The notes: generated by a model from the sequence alone, not told the origin. 18,815 nucleotides of DNA from a bacterium (GCA_027063755.1 JAMORD010000182.1:1-18815); one strand, 5' to 3'. Positions 7,466-13,455 are shown, numbered from the stretch's first letter. Made by a program: numbers and translations.

Positions 7466-7473
7466 TGTAGAAT
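7466..7473 (+). promoter_or_regulatory. Candidate -10 (TAGAAT) just upstream of terminator
   Basis: TG-TAGAAT at 7466-7473, followed by AAA, directly precedes the terminator arms, the same arrangement as at 608-650. Initiation near 7480 would drop much of the 5' arm and allow transcription of the Ogg gene. No good -35 is visible. Motif-level evidence only. Confidence 0.3.
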
Positions 7474-7476
7474 AAA

Positions 7477-7509
7477 TGGGAGGGGAGGGGTAACCCTCCT
7501 CATTTTTTG
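7477..7509 (+). terminator. Terminator after aminotransferase gene
   Basis: GGGAGGGGAGGGGT pairs imperfectly (one or two bulged G) with ACCCTCCTC across a short TAA loop, followed by ATTTTTT. The G-rich arm could pair in more than one register. The ribosome site of the next gene follows at once (7514-7520). Confidence 0.75.
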
Positions 7510-7526
7510 TAAAGAGGTGGATAGAT

Positions 7527-8186
7527 GTGTATCGTAAAGATGTTATAGATATGTGGAGAGAAAAATATTCGGAGATAAAGGATATTATTGAGACACGACT
7601 TAATGAATTTTCCGATATTTGGAGACATGCAGATGATGAAAGGCTATTTGCGGAGTTTATTTTTTGTCATCTTACCCCTCAGAGTAAAGCCAAGGTGTGC
7701 TGGCGAGCAGTAGAGTGTTTAAGGAATAAAGATTTCCTACTACACGGAGAAGAAGAGGAAATAAAGAGCTGTCTTGTTGGAGTGCGTTTTAAAAATAACA
7801 AAGCTGGTTATATTGTCAGGTCTCGTGAGCAGTATTGGAATTATCCTGGCGGCTTTAGACAGTTTCTTGTGGATATTGGTCTTCCAGACGATGTGATGTC
7901 TGCCAGAGAATATCTGGTGAAGCATGTGAAGGGCATGGGATACAAAGAGGCAAGCCATTTTCTGCGTAATATTGGGTTTGGTAAAGATATAGCGATACTG
8001 GATAGGCATATACTGAAAAATCTTGTGAGAGTTGGTGCTATTCCGAAGGTGCCTAATTCTTTGACAAGGAAACGCTACCTTGAGATAGAAGGATTTATGA
8101 GAGAACTTTCGCAGAGTATAAGCATACCTATGGACCATTTGGATCTACTCTTATGGTATCTTGAGGCTGGAGAAGTATTTAAGTAG
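7527..8186 (+). CDS. Archaeal-type 8-oxoguanine DNA glycosylase/AP lyase (Ogg2)
   Basis: 219 residues; GTG 7527 follows AGAGGTGG (7513-7520) at good spacing, and an ATG at 7551 is possible but less well placed. It is a base-excision-repair enzyme that removes 8-oxoguanine and cleaves the strand at the abasic site. The helix-hairpin-helix segment KGMGYKEASHFLRNIG (135-150) carries the Schiff-base lysine K140, and DIAILDRHIL (154-163) carries the catalytic Asp D159, both laid out as in the Ogg2 family described from Methanocaldococcus and Thermotoga. The N-terminal half (WRHADDERLFAEFIFCHLTP) is also typical of that family. Its length fits Ogg2 (about 200-220 residues) and not human-type OGG1. 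Its stop overlaps the convergent PhoU-like gene by 8 bp with no terminator between them. Confidence 0.9.
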   Translation: MYRKDVIDMWREKYSEIKDIIETRLNEFSDIWRHADDERLFAEFIFCHLTPQSKAKVCWRAVECLRNKDFLLHGEEEEIKSCLVGVRFKNNKAGYIVRSREQYWNYPGGFRQFLVDIGLPDDVMSAREYLVKHVKGMGYKEASHFLRNIGFGKDIAILDRHILKNLVRVGAIPKVPNSLTRKRYLEIEGFMRELSQSISIPMDHLDLLLWYLEAGEVFK

Positions 8187-8790
8187 TATGTATCTCTTTA
8201 AGGGCATCAAGGTATGTCTGCTTTAGTTTTATTGTTTCTTTTGCAGTATCTCCCAGTAGTTCTATATGCCTTGATATTCGTCCCAGCATAATCATTGAAC
8301 TACTGGATATATCTTCTTCTTCAAGAACCTCGGTAATCTGGCGATATTGGATATCTATAACCATATCTCTCTGCTCTGGTTTGAGTTTGAACGGAGCAGA
8401 AAGTGGTATCAGATCGCCATATGTTTCTTTGAGAATCTCAAGCATCTGTTTCATGACAGATGCAGTGTATCCTGGTATACTGGGTAGTTCCCTGAGCATA
8501 CGGATATTAGATAGTATCAGGTCACTACTCTCTTCAATTTTTAATGCTAATTCCAACAATGTCAAAATAGCCAATATTTCTGTTTCGTTACATGTAAGGG
8601 CAAGGTGTTTGATGCTAAGCTTGTATATGTCTGCCAGTTCATCATCTATAAGATCTTCTATATGATCTATTTCCATAACATTTTCATCTTGTCCACTCAT
8701 ATCAAGAAATACAATAGTCTTATCAAGTTGTTTTTGGAGAAGTGATATGTTCATAATGACATGTCTTTCAAGTGGATTTTTCCACTTCAC
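8179..8790 (-). CDS. PhoU-like helical protein of a two-component operon
   Basis: 203 residues, almost entirely helical and acidic. The start is GTG at 8790, with GGAGG (8802-8798) 7 nt upstream on the minus strand; it overlaps the kinase stop by 4 nt (GTGA), so the two are coupled. Two halves each hold an E-x3-D signature at the end of a helix: IEESSD (85-90) and HIELLGD (175-181, E177/D181). The second resembles the metal-binding 'ErigD' motif of PhoU domains. PhoU proteins damp PhoR/PhoB signalling and phosphate uptake. Membership here rests on this repeat pattern, on length and on its place after a PhoB/PhoR-like pair. It could instead be an unrelated helical regulator. No Pst transporter genes lie nearby. 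Confidence 0.55.
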   Translation of the reverse strand: MKWKNPLERHVIMNISLLQKQLDKTIVFLDMSGQDENVMEIDHIEDLIDDELADIYKLSIKHLALTCNETEILAILTLLELALKIEESSDLILSNIRMLRELPSIPGYTASVMKQMLEILKETYGDLIPLSAPFKLKPEQRDMVIDIQYRQITEVLEEEDISSSSMIMLGRISRHIELLGDTAKETIKLKQTYLDALKEIHTT

Positions 8791-9884
8791 CGCTTCTCCT
8801 CCGCAGGTGGTAGTTTAATCTGGAAAATGACACCTTGAGGTTGAGCCTGTAATATATCTATTTTGCCATTGTGCCATCTGACAACTTCTTTTACAATCAT
8901 CATGCCAAGACCCAAACCGCCTTTTTCTTTGCCTTTGCCACGGGTGACATACTTATCAAATATTTGCTTTTTCATGTCCTCAGACATGTTTTCACCGTGA
9001 TTTTCAACCTCAAGTACGACATACCCACTATCGTCAGTATAAGCCCTTACAATAATTTTCTCACCTTCTGGTGAATACTTCACACTATTGTCTATGAGGT
9101 TTAGTATAAGACTTTTCAGTAAACTCTTACTTCCCAGTACAGGTGGTATCGGTTCTTTGAGGTCGTATACAATCTGAATGTTTTTATCTCTAACGATAAA
9201 GCCATATTGCCAGAGGCTGTCTTTGATGAGCTGGGCAATATCTACTTTACCTGTTTTCATAGGGGATATGCCCCTATCAAGTCTAATAAGTGATATAAAG
9301 TCTTCTACAAGATGATATAGCCTGTCTATTTCCCACTTCAGCTTCTGGATTGTGTCAAGCATATCGGGCGTTTCTGCATAGTCCTCAAGATGTTCAACTA
9401 TGAGACTCATAGCAGTAAGAGGAGTACGCAGCTCATGAATGATACGCTGAAATACTTCTACCTCTTCACTCTTTGCTGCTTCGGCTGCATTGCTAACATG
9501 TCCCACAATACCATGGTCAACTCTAAGGAGGAATATCTGGGCCTTTTTTACTCCCAAAAGTTCCTTTTTTATAAGGGAAACACTGGCTGTGGTAAATTTT
9601 TCTTTGCTAAGAATCTTCTCTGCTGTTTTCAGCACTTCATAGTCAGGAATGATGTCGTGGAGTGGAGCGGGAACGGGAAAATCTTCTTCTAAGATTTCTG
9701 TAAATTTGGGGTTTTTGTATACAATATTGAGTTCTTCATCTAAAAGAAACACACCAAATGGTAAATGTTCAACAACATCAATAATAGATGTCTCTCCTAA
9801 TACTTGTCTTATCTCCGAGCGAGCCTCTTCATTTGCTGAAAATGGGCGGGAGATGTTATCTCCCGCCTTTTTCCACCATGGCAT
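8787..9884 (-). CDS. Cytoplasmic PAS-domain sensor histidine kinase (PhoR-like catalytic part)
   Basis: 365 residues with no membrane segment, so a soluble sensor. Residues about 33-95 look like a PAS domain (VVEHLPFGVFLLDEELNIVYKN). The HisKA dimerisation helix starts near 142 with VFQRIIHELRTPLT, phospho-acceptor H150. The ATPase domain follows: N box LNLIDNSVKYSPEGE (261-275), G1-like ENHGENMSEDM (295-304, with the usual DNG.G degraded to ENHG) and G2 GGLGLGMMIVKEVV (322-335). The ATG is 5 nt after the response-regulator stop and has no obvious ribosome site, so translation probably depends on coupling. A perfect terminator-like hairpin lies within codons 6-14. The partner is the upstream response regulator. 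Confidence 0.93.
   Translation of the reverse strand: MPWWKKAGDNISRPFSANEEARSEIRQVLGETSIIDVVEHLPFGVFLLDEELNIVYKNPKFTEILEEDFPVPAPLHDIIPDYEVLKTAEKILSKEKFTTASVSLIKKELLGVKKAQIFLLRVDHGIVGHVSNAAEAAKSEEVEVFQRIIHELRTPLTAMSLIVEHLEDYAETPDMLDTIQKLKWEIDRLYHLVEDFISLIRLDRGISPMKTGKVDIAQLIKDSLWQYGFIVRDKNIQIVYDLKEPIPPVLGSKSLLKSLILNLIDNSVKYSPEGEKIIVRAYTDDSGYVVLEVENHGENMSEDMKKQIFDKYVTRGKGKEKGGLGLGMMIVKEVVRWHNGKIDILQAQPQGVIFQIKLPPAEEKR
9844..9872 (+). terminator. Perfect terminator-like hairpin inside the kinase gene (plus-strand orientation)
   Basis: GGCGGGAGAT (9845-9854) and ATCTCCCGCC (9858-9867) form a perfect 10-bp stem with a 3-nt loop, followed on the plus strand by TTTTT (9868-9872). It would stop plus-strand transcription running antisense to the kinase and regulator genes. 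On the sense (minus) strand it has an A-run before it and only CATTTTC after it, so it would be a weaker terminator or attenuator there. Confidence 0.6.
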
Positions 9885-9889
9885 AGCTG

Positions 9890-10615
9890 TTATCTAATCT
9901 TTTCAACAGGTTTTCCGAAGCGATAACCGACTTTTCTAACAGTGAGGATATACTCTGGATTATTGGGATCTTCTTCAATCTTGTTTCTTAGCCAGTGAAT
10001 GTGTACATCAAGTGTACGGGCATTGCTCATGAAGTTGCCCCAAATCTCTTTAAGCAGCCACTCTCTTTCAAGTACCTCGGGGGCCTTGAGCATGAGAATC
10101 TTAAGAAGCTCAAACTGCTTGCGTGGCAGATGTCTAACCTCTTCTCTACCATCTCTTTCCACGATAACCTGATGTGTCTTAAGGTCAAGAATAAGACCTG
10201 GTGCCCTAAGCTGGCTGATATTTGACATGTTGAAGCGATAACCATGATGTGCTCTTCTCAGCACTGCCTTCATACGGGCAAGTAGCTCAATAAGAGAAAA
10301 TGGCTTGGTGATATAGTCATCAGCACCAATCTCCAGTCCCTTCACCTTGTCAATGTCGGCATCTCTTGCTGTGATGATAATGATAGGTACATCAGATTCT
10401 CTTCTAATCTCACGGAGAACATCCATACCATCCTTCAGTGGAAGATAGAGGTCAAGAAGTATCAAGTCAGGTCTATCTGCCTTAAATTTCTCAATGGCCT
10501 CATTACCATTCATGGCAGATACCACTTCATAACCTTCATCGGTAAGTACCCTTCTTAGCTGCTCCAAGATAGCGTCATCATCTTCTACAAGTAGAATCTT
10601 TGTCTTTGCACTCAT
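9890..10615 (-). CDS. OmpR/PhoB-family response regulator
   Basis: 241 residues from ATG 10615, with GGAGGGAG upstream on the minus strand. The receiver domain occupies residues 5-122: acidic pocket EDDD (11-14), phospho-acceptor D55 in LILLDLYLP, T82 in IITAR, and K104 in the conserved YITKPFSLIELLAR. The C-terminal winged-helix DNA-binding domain (about 140-238) shows LPRKQFELLKILM, the recognition-helix region NARTLDVHIHWLRNKIEED, and the wing TVRKVGYRF. It is a phosphorylation-controlled DNA-binding transcription factor, paired with the kinase that follows in the same operon. The nearby palindrome upstream of its promoter is a possible autoregulatory site (inference). Confidence 0.96.
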   Translation of the reverse strand: MSAKTKILLVEDDDAILEQLRRVLTDEGYEVVSAMNGNEAIEKFKADRPDLILLDLYLPLKDGMDVLREIRRESDVPIIIITARDADIDKVKGLEIGADDYITKPFSLIELLARMKAVLRRAHHGYRFNMSNISQLRAPGLILDLKTHQVIVERDGREEVRHLPRKQFELLKILMLKAPEVLEREWLLKEIWGNFMSNARTLDVHIHWLRNKIEEDPNNPEYILTVRKVGYRFGKPVEKIR

Positions 10616-10680
10616 TTTTACTCCCTCCTTTTATTTATACTCCTTTAACCAGAAATGTTATAAACTCCCTGCTTAATATC

Positions 10681-10709
10681 ATTATACAAATATTATCCGA
10701 TTTCGTCTA
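10681..10709 (-). promoter_or_regulatory. Candidate promoter of the regulator-kinase-PhoU-like operon
   Basis: On the minus strand a perfect TATAAT (plus-strand ATTATA, 10681-10686) lies 17 nt downstream of TAGACG (10709-10704), a 4-of-6 match to the -35 consensus. It is 65 bp upstream of the regulator ATG. Confidence 0.6.
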
Positions 10710-10723
10710 CTACTTTAAGTAGT
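10709..10723. promoter_or_regulatory. 15-bp palindrome abutting the -35 of the regulator promoter
   Basis: ACTACTTTAAGTAGT is symmetric about T10716 (7+1+7). It touches the -35 of the minus-strand promoter and lies between two divergent promoters, so a regulator bound here could affect both the two-component operon and surE. The binding protein is not known. Confidence 0.4.
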
Positions 10724-10750
10724 TTGATATGACTATTTTACTGTTATTGT

Positions 10751-10779
10751 TTATAAAGACAATATCTTTCGTGTATAAT
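10751..10779 (+). promoter_or_regulatory. Candidate surE promoter
   Basis: Perfect TATAAT at 10774-10779 with a weak -35 (TTATAA, 10751-10756) 17 nt upstream. An alternative -35-like TTGTTT lies at 10747-10752. The ribosome site GGAGG follows 9 bp after the -10 box, so the leader is very short. Confidence 0.55.
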
Positions 10780-10801
10780 GGCCAAGTAGGAGGCGATGTA
10801 T

Positions 10802-11560
10802 ATGAAGATAATGGTGACAAACGACGATGGTATATGGGCAGAAGGTATTAATACCTTAACGCAGTCATTAATAGATAAAGGCTATGATGTTGTAGTTGTG
10901 GCTCCTGACAGACCCAAAAGTGCATCAAGTCATGCTATTACTTTGGATATGATTTTACCTCTAAGGGAGGTAAAAATGCCCTGCGGTTGCAAGGGATATG
11001 CTGTTGTCAATGGTTCTCCATCAGATTGTGTACTGATAGGACTTGGAGACATTGTTAAAGATGCCGATATACTGATCTCAGGTATTAATCATGGTGCCAA
11101 TGTGGGGCACGATATTATCTACTCTGGAACTGTAGCGGCTGCTATAGAGGGTATACTTCACGGTGTGCCATCTATAGCTATATCTGTTGATTCATGGGAA
11201 GGGCAGTTTGTTGATACGGCGGCCAAAATTCTCATAAACTTGCTTGACAAAGGAATGAAAGATATCCTATCTACAGAATTTGTGCTAAATATAAATGTTC
11301 CAGCTTCTTCCATTGACGATATAAAAGGTTATAAACTGGCTCGTATGGGAAGTAAGGCTTTTGAAGACTGGGTTGTCAAGAGGGTTGATCCCAGGGGGAG
11401 GGTGTATTACTGGCTTGATGGTAGACCTGTATATGAAGATGCAGAGGATACCGACATATGGGCTGTAAAACATGGGTATGTTTCTATTACACCTATTTCA
11501 CTTGATATGACAGGCTACCAGTATATAGATGGCATAAGAGAGTTCTTACAGACAATATAG
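10802..11560 (+). CDS. surE: 5'/3'-nucleotidase SurE
   Basis: 252 residues. ATG 10802 is 8 nt after GGAGG (10789-10793); the upstream in-frame ATG at 10796 is only 2 nt away and is unlikely. SurE removes phosphate from nucleoside monophosphates and short polyphosphates using a divalent metal. The N-terminal MVTNDDGIWAEGI carries the metal-binding D8/D9. APDRPKSASSHAIT holds the metal-binding S40. NGSPSDCVLIG (70-80), SGINHGANVGHDIIYSGT (93-110, N96 to the metal) and AAAIEG are all standard. The length fits the family (about 250). It is a single-gene unit with its own promoter and terminator, convergent with uppP. Confidence 0.97.
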   Translation: MKIMVTNDDGIWAEGINTLTQSLIDKGYDVVVVAPDRPKSASSHAITLDMILPLREVKMPCGCKGYAVVNGSPSDCVLIGLGDIVKDADILISGINHGANVGHDIIYSGTVAAAIEGILHGVPSIAISVDSWEGQFVDTAAKILINLLDKGMKDILSTEFVLNINVPASSIDDIKGYKLARMGSKAFEDWVVKRVDPRGRVYYWLDGRPVYEDAEDTDIWAVKHGYVSITPISLDMTGYQYIDGIREFLQTI

Positions 11561-11562
11561 AT

Positions 11563-11590
11563 AAAGGGGCCTTATGGCCCCTTTCCTTTT
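11563..11590 (+). terminator. Terminator between surE and uppP, probably bidirectional
   Basis: AAAGGGGCC (11563-11571) and GGCCCCTTT (11576-11584) form a perfect 9-bp stem with a TTAT loop, followed by CCTTTTT on the plus strand. It overlaps the end of the convergent uppP frame. On the minus strand only a short T-rich stretch follows, so that direction may be weaker. Confidence 0.88.
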
Positions 11591-12366
11591 TAGTGCATTT
11601 TTACAAAGTAGTAAACGATAAGGAAAATACCCAATGCGCTCCTGTATATGGCAAATGGCCTCAGGCCGAACTTTTTAATGATATTTCTTAGTAGTATGAG
11701 TGAGATAACTCCTACAACAAATGACACACTGGCCCCGATCCAGAATGCCGATGTAATAGCCTCACCGGAGGATGCTAAATCTTTTAGGGCAAGTAAAAAT
11801 GCCCCACCTACTGTAGGGATGGATAGATAAAACGAAAAGCGAAAGGCCTCATCACGGGATAGCCCTAACAGAGAGGCACCAACAATGGTAGAGCCTGAAC
11901 GGGATGTACCGGGTATAAGGGCAAATGCTTGGAAGATACCCACAACAAATGCCCCCAATGGGGAAAGTTCTTCCATCTTTTTATTTTGCCATCTTTCATC
12001 GGCTATGAGCATGAGAATAGACCATATGATTAGTGACAGAGCGATAATAAGAAGGTTTCCCCTAATAAGATTTTCTATGGTATCTTTAAATGCTACACCA
12101 ATTATGCCGGCTGGGATAATACCTATGAGAATGAGCCACAATATCTTGGGATGTTTTTTTATGTCTACATATAGGGCATAACCTAATACTACCAGCGTAG
12201 CCAGCAGTGTAGCACCGTGTAAAAATACATCATATGCAAGACCAGGATCTGGAATACCCAGTAGGTCTCTGATAATGATAAGATGTGCTGAGGAAGAGAT
12301 GGGTAGAAATTCGCCTATACCTTGAACAATACCCAGTATAATTGCTTGCCATATTGTCAGATGCAT
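11590..12366 (-). CDS. uppP: Undecaprenyl-diphosphatase UppP (BacA)
   Basis: 258 residues; ATG 12366 with GGGAGGG 8 nt upstream on the minus strand. It is an integral membrane enzyme that dephosphorylates undecaprenyl pyrophosphate to recycle the lipid carrier for peptidoglycan and other envelope polymers, which implies a walled bacterium. The two catalytic motifs are intact: QGIGEFLPISSSAHL (15-29) with the Glu-rich/Ser region, and ALIPGTSRSGSTI (after about residue 150) with the catalytic Arg/Ser. About seven or eight hydrophobic helices fill the rest, and the length matches the family. It is transcribed alone, divergent from the cobalamin adenosyltransferase gene and sharing a 72-bp promoter region. 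Confidence 0.97.
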   Translation of the reverse strand: MHLTIWQAIILGIVQGIGEFLPISSSAHLIIIRDLLGIPDPGLAYDVFLHGATLLATLVVLGYALYVDIKKHPKILWLILIGIIPAGIIGVAFKDTIENLIRGNLLIIALSLIIWSILMLIADERWQNKKMEELSPLGAFVVGIFQAFALIPGTSRSGSTIVGASLLGLSRDEAFRFSFYLSIPTVGGAFLLALKDLASSGEAITSAFWIGASVSFVVGVISLILLRNIIKKFGLRPFAIYRSALGIFLIVYYFVKMH

Positions 12367-12396
12367 ATCAAATCCCTCCCATTATGTATTCGGCTA

Positions 12397-12402
12397 TATA
12401 AT
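12397..12402 (+). promoter_or_regulatory. Candidate -10 box in the uppP/adenosyltransferase divergent region
   Basis: TATAAT at 12397-12402 within CTATATAATAACC, 37 bp before the adenosyltransferase ATG. No clear -35 is seen for it. A minus-strand CATAAT (plus 12382-12387) could serve uppP. No B12-riboswitch-sized leader fits in this 72-bp gap. Confidence 0.4.
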
Positions 12403-12438
12403 AACCTTACTATTTTATATCTAAGGGGGGATCTGTGC

Positions 12439-12987
12439 ATGGGTGAAAAGAAAATTACAGGAAAGGTGCAGGTATATACGGGCAACGGTAAGGGTAAAAC
12501 GACTGCTGCCATAGGTCTTACCACAAGGGCATTAGGACATGGCAAGAAAGTTCTGTTTGTTAGTCTTATGAAAGGACCTGCCTATACATATGGAGAGGAG
12601 AAGACATTTGATGCACTTCAGAAGGCAGGTTTTCCTATAGTGCACAAGAAATTTGGCACAGACTACTTTGTAGATCCTAATAATCCCGATGAAAAGAGCA
12701 TAGAGGAGGCCAAGAAGGGGTTGCAGTTTGTCTTGGATATGATGGAAAAAGAGCACTTTGATATTGTTGTAGTAGATGAAATCAATGTTGCCGTGAAGTT
12801 TGGTTTGCTAAGTATAGACGATGTCAAGAGCCTTATAAAGGCTAAACCCGAAGATACAGAGCTTATTTTAACAGGTAGATATGCTCCGGATGAGGTAAAA
12901 GAAATGGCCGACCTTGTGACAGAGATGTGTGAGGTTAAGCATTATTTTCATGCCGGTGTGCCAGCACGAGAAGGCATTGAGTACTAA
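12439..12987 (+). CDS. Cob(I)yrinic acid a,c-diamide adenosyltransferase (BtuR/CobO type)
   Basis: 182 residues from ATG 12439, preceded by GGGGGG (12425-12430); the longer frame from 12322 runs into the divergent uppP gene and is not credible. The enzyme transfers the 5'-deoxyadenosyl group of ATP to the cobalt of corrinoids, in the cytoplasm. VYTGNGKGKTTAAIGL (from about residue 11) is the modified P-loop that binds ATP in reverse orientation. FVSLMKGP, DIVVVDEINVAVKFGLL (Walker-B-like) and the C-terminal HAGVPAREGIEY are all typical of the CobA/CobO/BtuR family. No other B12 synthesis genes are nearby; it may serve salvage. A strong terminator follows. Confidence 0.94.
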   Translation: MGEKKITGKVQVYTGNGKGKTTAAIGLTTRALGHGKKVLFVSLMKGPAYTYGEEKTFDALQKAGFPIVHKKFGTDYFVDPNNPDEKSIEEAKKGLQFVLDMMEKEHFDIVVVDEINVAVKFGLLSIDDVKSLIKAKPEDTELILTGRYAPDEVKEMADLVTEMCEVKHYFHAGVPAREGIEY

Positions 12988-12992
12988 AAGTA

Positions 12993-13022
12993 AAGGGGCA
13001 CCATCGGGTGCCCCTTATTTTC
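12993..13022 (+). terminator. Terminator after adenosyltransferase gene
   Basis: AAGGGGCACC (12993-13002) and GGTGCCCCTT (13007-13016) form a perfect 10-bp stem with an ATCG loop, followed by ATTTTC. Confidence 0.9.
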
Positions 13023-13036
13023 TTCCGCCGGCGGAA
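13023..13036. repeat. 14-bp GC-rich perfect palindrome
   Basis: TTCCGCCGGCGGAA is identical on both strands. It lies just after the adenosyltransferase terminator and 23 bp from the rpmB stop. With no loop or T-tract it is a poor terminator by itself. Function unknown. Confidence 0.6.
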
Positions 13037-13059
13037 CTTAAAGAAAGAAATGAGATACA

Positions 13060-13260
13060 TTAGGCAAATACAACTTTGCCCTCTTTAAGCAGTCTCTTGT
13101 AGCACTTCATACAGACCTTAATGGTCTTCTTCTTACCATTCTCAATGATTCTGACCTTTCTCAGGTTTGCCTTAAAAACTCTCTTTGTTCTCCTATTGGA
13201 GTGAGACACATTATGGCCTGTGATAGTGCCTTTTCCACATATATCGCATCTGGCTGCCAT
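13060..13260 (-). CDS. rpmB: 50S ribosomal protein L28 (zinc-ribbon form)
   Basis: 66 residues from ATG 13260, with AGGAGGTGG 7 nt upstream on the minus strand; the longer frame to 13347 is not supported. The N-terminus ARCDICGKGTITGHNVSHSN and RRTKRVFKANLRKVR are diagnostic for L28, a small rRNA-binding protein of the large subunit. It is the cysteine-containing form: C5/C8 and C50/C53 make two CxxC pairs that should bind zinc. It is monocistronic and divergent from the nuoE-like operon. A 72-bp gap with a palindrome separates its stop from the adenosyltransferase gene end. Confidence 0.97.
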   Translation of the reverse strand: MAARCDICGKGTITGHNVSHSNRRTKRVFKANLRKVRIIENGKKKTIKVCMKCYKRLLKEGKVVFA

Positions 13261-13297
13261 CTTATCCACCTCCTGATGTCTATACAAGTCAAAGGCT

Positions 13298-13326
13298 ATT
13301 TTACCACGAACAAGAGCTACACGCAA
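13298..13326 (-). promoter_or_regulatory. Candidate rpmB promoter
   Basis: On the minus strand TTGCGT (13326-13321) is followed after exactly 17 nt by TAAAAT (13303-13298), about 38 bp upstream of the rpmB ATG. The -10 matches well and the -35 modestly. Confidence 0.5.
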
Positions 13327-13353
13327 GATGCAGATATATTGTAGCACAAAATA

Positions 13354-13392
13354 TTGACTTCTAAAGTTAAGGTATATGAATTAAATTAAGGT
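13354..13392 (+). promoter_or_regulatory. Candidate promoter/operator region of the formate dehydrogenase operon
   Basis: TTGACT at 13354-13359 is a good -35, but the best -10 options are imperfect (TATGAA at 13375-13380 with 15-nt spacing, or TGAATT at 13377-13382 with 17). Two direct copies of TTAAGGT (13367-13373 and 13386-13392) lie 19 bp apart across this region, a spacing of nearly two helical turns that could suit a regulator. The whole 195-bp rpmB/nuoE gap holds no gene. Confidence 0.3.
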
Positions 13393-13441
13393 GTTTCCTA
13401 CATTTTGAACTTTTGCTACCATAGTCGTAGACAAGAACCTT

Positions 13442-13447
13442 AGGAGG
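13442..13447 (+). promoter_or_regulatory. Ribosome site that decides a TTG start for nuoE
   Basis: AGGAGG at 13442-13447. The frame's first start-type codon (GTG 13447) overlaps this site, so ribosomes placed by it would use TTG 13456, 8 nt downstream. Confidence 0.75.
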
Positions 13448-13455
13448 TGAGTATC

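Noticed and set aside
12322-12438. 39-residue N-terminal extension of the adenosyltransferase
   Set aside because: It runs antisense through the promoter and start of uppP, and its sequence is unlike the family. ATG 12439 has its own ribosome site.
12367-12438. Cobalamin riboswitch ahead of the adenosyltransferase gene
   Set aside because: The gap to uppP is only 72 bp and shows no B12-box-like sequence; riboswitches of this class need about 200 nt.
13261-13347. 29-residue N-terminal extension of L28
   Set aside because: L28 normally begins with the short MA(A)RCxxCG segment, and an excellent ribosome site precedes ATG 13260.
13261-13455. Hidden small RNA or tRNA in the rpmB/nuoE gap
   Set aside because: No cloverleaf, no terminator-bounded structure and no conserved RNA motif was seen; only promoter-like elements and short direct repeats.
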